Positions 58,801-64,000 of a DNA stretch of 64,000 nt are shown one piece after another. The first letter of the stretch is position 1, and each line of letters starts with the position of its first letter. Under the pieces are notes generated by a model. It did not search any database, was not told the origin of the DNA, and was given only the letters and a program-made list of their open reading frames with translations. The DNA is taken from the NCBI RefSeq assembly GCF_019703515.2, contig NC_059393.1:16116501-16180500 (forward strand), given 5' to 3'. The translations under genes were made by a program, and so were the position numbers. Origin of the DNA: Myxocyprinus asiaticus. Lineage: Eukaryota > Chordata > Actinopteri > Cypriniformes > Catostomidae.

Positions 58801-59714
58801 GACATGTAGTTACTGTGTTTTGCCTTTGCATGGCAGCATAAATGAGCAGAACGAAACTTTTAGCTTTTTTTATTTCTGATTAAAATGTTGTGCAGTTGCA
58901 CATAACTATATTGCAGCCGAATTTACCTAAAACACTTTGTCCATGTTGTGCTTAATTTGCTCAAAATCTTTTAATTTTATTTATTTATTTATTTTTTGTT
59001 TAGTTAATATAAAATGTTTTACAGCAGAAACTCTATGCAATGGGATCATGATTTCAAAGCCTGACTGAACCATGATAATATAAAATGTAGTTTTTGTGCA
59101 GGCCTGGCTGAGAAAGAGAAAAGAAGGAAGAAAAAAGAAAGATTCCATTTCTGACTGCCTCTTTTTTTCCAGTAGTCATTCATTGATTTTTGGTTTGTTT
59201 TTGTCATGTCGTCTAATTTTTTCCACAGGGTCATTCTGTAAATTTCAAGCAGCTGGTCAGTGCAGGGGCATTATTGAAAATTGCCCCAGTCACGAAGATT
59301 TCAGGACCAAATTTCTTCTAATAGCCCATTTAGGGATGAGAAGAATAGCCTTTTGGCTTTCAATGACCTGGCTGCAAGTGGGCCTGAAGAACTAGTCTTG
59401 TGTACCCACTGGATGATACAGCACTTAGTAACAAATGGTCTGAACCAGTACTCTTCCTGAAGACAAAATCAATTCAGCTCTCCACTGAGTAAACACCTAT
59501 TATTCCAACAGAGTCGCAATGTGACTCCCCACCACAGCAGCTGTACTAAATCATAGTTTCCTGAATTTGATTTGGCCAATTTTGCTGCAAATCATACATC
59601 ACTCAGTTAAGTTCTTCATTTGTGGCACAAGCAACATTTGTTGGGCATGCTTCAAATGAAAGACAATGAAAGGAGAAGTACCCTGCAAAAGAAAAACAAC
59701 TCAAACTGCCTAAG

Positions 59715-60150
59715 GTGAATAGCTGGTCTTCCAGCCAGGACAAGCTAGTTAGGATGGTCTGTTTTGATGGTTTATAGAGGTTTGGAGCACTTGTCAGCTG
59801 GTCAGTCAGGGAACCTAGTTGGGTGGCCAGCTATACCAGCTCAACATCAGCTTGCCCAGACTAGGAGACAAGCTAATCTATCTTAAACCAGGTAAAATCA
59901 GCTTGACCAGACTGGGACACCAGCCAGACCAGCTACACACCAGATTGGCCAGGCTGGGAGACCAGCTAAACCAGATAAGGGATTGTTCAGAACAAACACA
60001 TTCTTGCGCCAAAAAAGCTAGATAGCACAACAAATAGAAAAGAACGCAGGTTTTTTAAGACGCTTTTTCAAAAGTTGATGTTCAAAATAGACTTTGGCCA
60101 GGCTGGGAGACCAGCTAAACCAGCGAGATGCAAGGAGAGACACGTTGCAA
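59715..60150. repeat. Minisatellite of 'gaccagctaaaccagc' type units
   Basis: Units containing 'ctgggagaccagcta', 'aaccagctt' and 'gaccagactggg' recur every 30 bp or so at 59790-59980, with a further unit at 60099-60125 and related edge sequence near 60790. The array lies in the hapln4 intron between link exons. The ORFs here (for example 59819-60025) come from the repeat. Confidence 0.7.
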
Positions 60151-60287
60151 GGGTCAACAGCACAAAAAACGTGTTCAAGTGAGCAGCCTCTAAGACTGGC
60201 AACCTTAAGCTGGACTAAGCTGTGTTATTTCAGCAAAGTAAGACAACCTTGTCAACAGGAACCTGGTCTAAATCAAAAACAGTCTCA

Positions 60288-60662
<375 letters not shown>

Positions 60663-60830
60663 TCAGTTCAGAGACACACAAAGTAAAAATATTTATTTGA
60701 CACTTAATTTGATTTTAGTTACTGTCATGACACTCCAATTGAGACACCTCCCTGCTGAAAGGACTAGCTTAGACCAGGATGAATTCCCGTGCTGGTCTTC
60801 CAGCAGGGTTGGCCAAAACCTTAATTCCTA

Positions 60831-62345
<1,515 letters not shown>

Positions 62346-63459
62346 TGTCACTCTGGCTGTCTGGGATTTTGTCTGACAGGACCATGGCATTATCGTCCCA
62401 TGTCTGTCTTGTGTTTCATTGTCTGTCTTTGTGTGAGCCCGCAGTTTCAGTTGTATTACCTGCCGTGCACTCTTCGGTCTGTCTTGTTTCATGTCGGGAG
62501 CACGGTGTCTGGATCCTGACTCCCTGTCTGGTTCGGTTTCGGTCTGTGTCGGGATCCGGACACTCGTACTCCATGTCTGTCTGTTATTGATGTGGGTGCA
62601 TCACGCTTATGCCATCTTGGCAGTGTGCACTCGTATAAATAGTTTATTTCTGTCTCTCGCGAACATGGGTGCGCATCACGCTCACATTGCGCTGCGCGTC
62701 CGGGTCATGAGTTGTCTTCATGTTGTGCTGAGGTTTGGTCACTACAGTCTAAGATTTCAGGTTTGTGTATGGCCAAACTCTCGCACAGTTGTCCTGTCTT
62801 GTTTTTGTCGCCTGTTGTGTGCATTGCATGGGATTTGCCTCGCGATGTACGTTCAGGTTTCGTTTAGTGTGAGAATGTATGGCATCATGTTGTTTGGTGT
62901 TGCTACACATTCTCTCGTCTTGTTTGTTGGTTGGCATGGGTGTATATTGCCTTATTGTCTTGGCAATGTGCACTCATGCCATTCGGGTGTTTAGTTTTGT
63001 GAGAGCACGTGGCTTTGTTTCTGTATCGCTGCATGTCTCTCTGTCTTACATCATACCCCGCCTCCTTGTTTGCCCATTATTAGTTTATTAGTCACACCTG
63101 CCCTGTCTTGTTAACCCATTTGATTTCTCTCCCTATTTTAGTCTCTTCGTGTTTGCTGTCCAGTGCCAGTTCGTCTTGTTTCCAGTCTTGTGTGCTTGTG
63201 TATCCAGTCGGTCTTTAATGTTCCAGTCGGTCCCATCTTGTTGGTCTGTTGGTCCTGTTTTTTATTCCCATCCCTACCTCGGCCCGGTCGGTCCTGTTTC
63301 CTGTTTCCCCTGCACCAGCCTGTATTATATTTCCTTCAAGGTAGTTTATGTTTATTGTTTTTCCCCTTGTGGGAGTTTGAGTTTGCCTTTATTTTTTTTA
63401 TTTAATAAATTCCCTGTTTTTACCTCTGCGTTTGAGTCCTGAGCCTCTTATTCCTGACA
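62346..63459 (+). repeat. 5' LTR of an LTR retrotransposon
   Basis: The unit begins TGTCA and ends TGACA, the short inverted ends typical of LTRs, 1114 bp apart. It contains an AATAAA (about 63404), a plausible polyadenylation signal near its 3' end. Directly after it, 'gaatgaactggcc' could be the primer-binding site region, followed by a gag-like ATG at 63476. Only one LTR is in the window. The several overlapping ORFs within it are not genes. Confidence 0.72.
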
Positions 63460-63475
63460 GAATGAACTGGCCAAG

Positions 63476-63914
63476 ATGGACCCAGCAGATTTTTTTTTTC
63501 AAACTGGTTCTCCTGCCCGCCAGCACGCAGAGCACATAAGGAGACTGCGCAGGGTATGGCAGGAGGACAAGTCCGTGTGGGGGTATGCCCTTTAGTTTTT
63601 ATCATTGTCTAGGATACGATCAGACCTACCTAATCGATCTCTTTTTGGCAGGTCTGAACGAATTTTTAGATCGTGGGTCCCAGATCGGGATGAGGATGGA
63701 GGTTTCCTTGAGGCAGTCAGGCAGGCTATGAAATGGGAGGAGTTTGTTTTAGTCTGCGCCTCAGAGGACTTCTATTCCTCATCCCAACCCGAGGACAAGG
63801 GCACCCCCCACACGGAAGTGGACACCTCGGCCGAGCCCACTCGACCCACTCGACTGCCCCAGAACCAGTGCCTGAAGCCTCGGCCATCCCAGTGCCAGCA
63901 TCCCCGGTCATGAC
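63476..63914 (+). pseudogene. Broken gag-like ORF of the LTR element
   Basis: The frame opens at ATG 63476 (MDPADFFFQTGSPARQHAEH), meets an in-frame TAG at 63593-63595, and continues in the same frame through residues such as RSWVPDRDEDGG and KWEEFVLVCASED to a stop near 63912. It then becomes Pro-rich in other frames. The internal stop and early end suggest an inactive copy. Assignment as gag rests on its position just after the LTR. Confidence 0.6.
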
Positions 63915-64000
63915 GGCTGCTCCCACAGCAGTGCTTCCAGCCGCCCAGAAGAGGAGGAGGAGAAGGGTTCCTGTTCTCCAGTTGCTCTCAGCGCTCCCGG

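Larger units (their letters stand above)
62346..64000 (+). mobile_element. LTR retrotransposon, 5' part (cut by window end)
   Basis: A 5' LTR, leader and gag-like start are visible; pol and the 3' LTR would lie beyond 64000. The layout and the gag start resemble fish Ty3/gypsy-type elements, but no protease or polymerase is visible to confirm the class. It is probably inside the 5' intron of hapln4, in the opposite orientation. Confidence 0.7.

Overview
This is vertebrate (teleost fish) genomic DNA. It is AT-rich, and two split host genes lie in a dense field of fish-type transposable elements: Tc1/mariner, DIRS, L2-like LINEs, tRNA-derived SINEs, hAT-like MITEs and an LTR element. The mix of repeats looks cyprinid-like, but that species call rests on recall of repeat style and I could not verify it.

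The plus strand carries the 3' end of a lectican proteoglycan gene, most likely neurocan (ncan). Six exons can be read: one calcium-binding EGF exon (10844-10957), three C-type lectin exons (23936-24094, 28868-28950, 29646-29790), a Sushi/CCP exon (37164-37346) and a short basic, His-rich last exon ending in TAA at 37650. Their lengths (114, 159, 83, 145 and 183 bp) and phases fit the lectican pattern. The Ig, link and chondroitin-sulfate-bearing exons are not seen and must lie before the window. The minus strand carries the 3' part of hapln4: an Ig exon (61195-60833), link module 1 (60652-60350) and link module 2 with the C-terminus (58348-57984). The signal-peptide exon is not seen and should lie beyond the window.

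The genes are convergent, about 20 kb apart, in the same tail-to-tail order as mammalian NCAN-HAPLN4. The products work together: lecticans bind hyaluronan through their N-terminal link domains, link proteins such as Hapln4 stabilise that complex, and the lectican C-terminal EGF-lectin-CCP block binds tenascins, so both belong to the brain extracellular matrix and perineuronal nets.

Layout: 1-10.8 kb is repeats upstream of or within the ncan CS/EGF region. 10.9-37.6 kb is the ncan 3' half, with long introns holding SINEs, MITEs, a dead Sleeping Beauty-like Tc1 (24.4-26.0 kb), a fold-back Tc1 derivative (27.8-28.7 kb), a 31-bp minisatellite (33.4-33.9 kb) and an L2 LINE inserted in a MITE (34.8-36.7 kb). 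37.7-46.8 kb is ncan 3' flank with purine-rich minisatellites split by a second L2. 46.8-52.3 kb is a nest of transposons including a defective DIRS element. 52.3-58 kb is the repeat-bearing hapln4 3' flank. 58-61.2 kb is hapln4. 62.3-64 kb is a 5' LTR and broken gag of an LTR retrotransposon, probably inside the hapln4 5' intron.

I found no clear novel coding system. The most unusual structures are the nested insertions around the DIRS element, the fold-back Tc1 composite and the duplicated purine-rich arrays.
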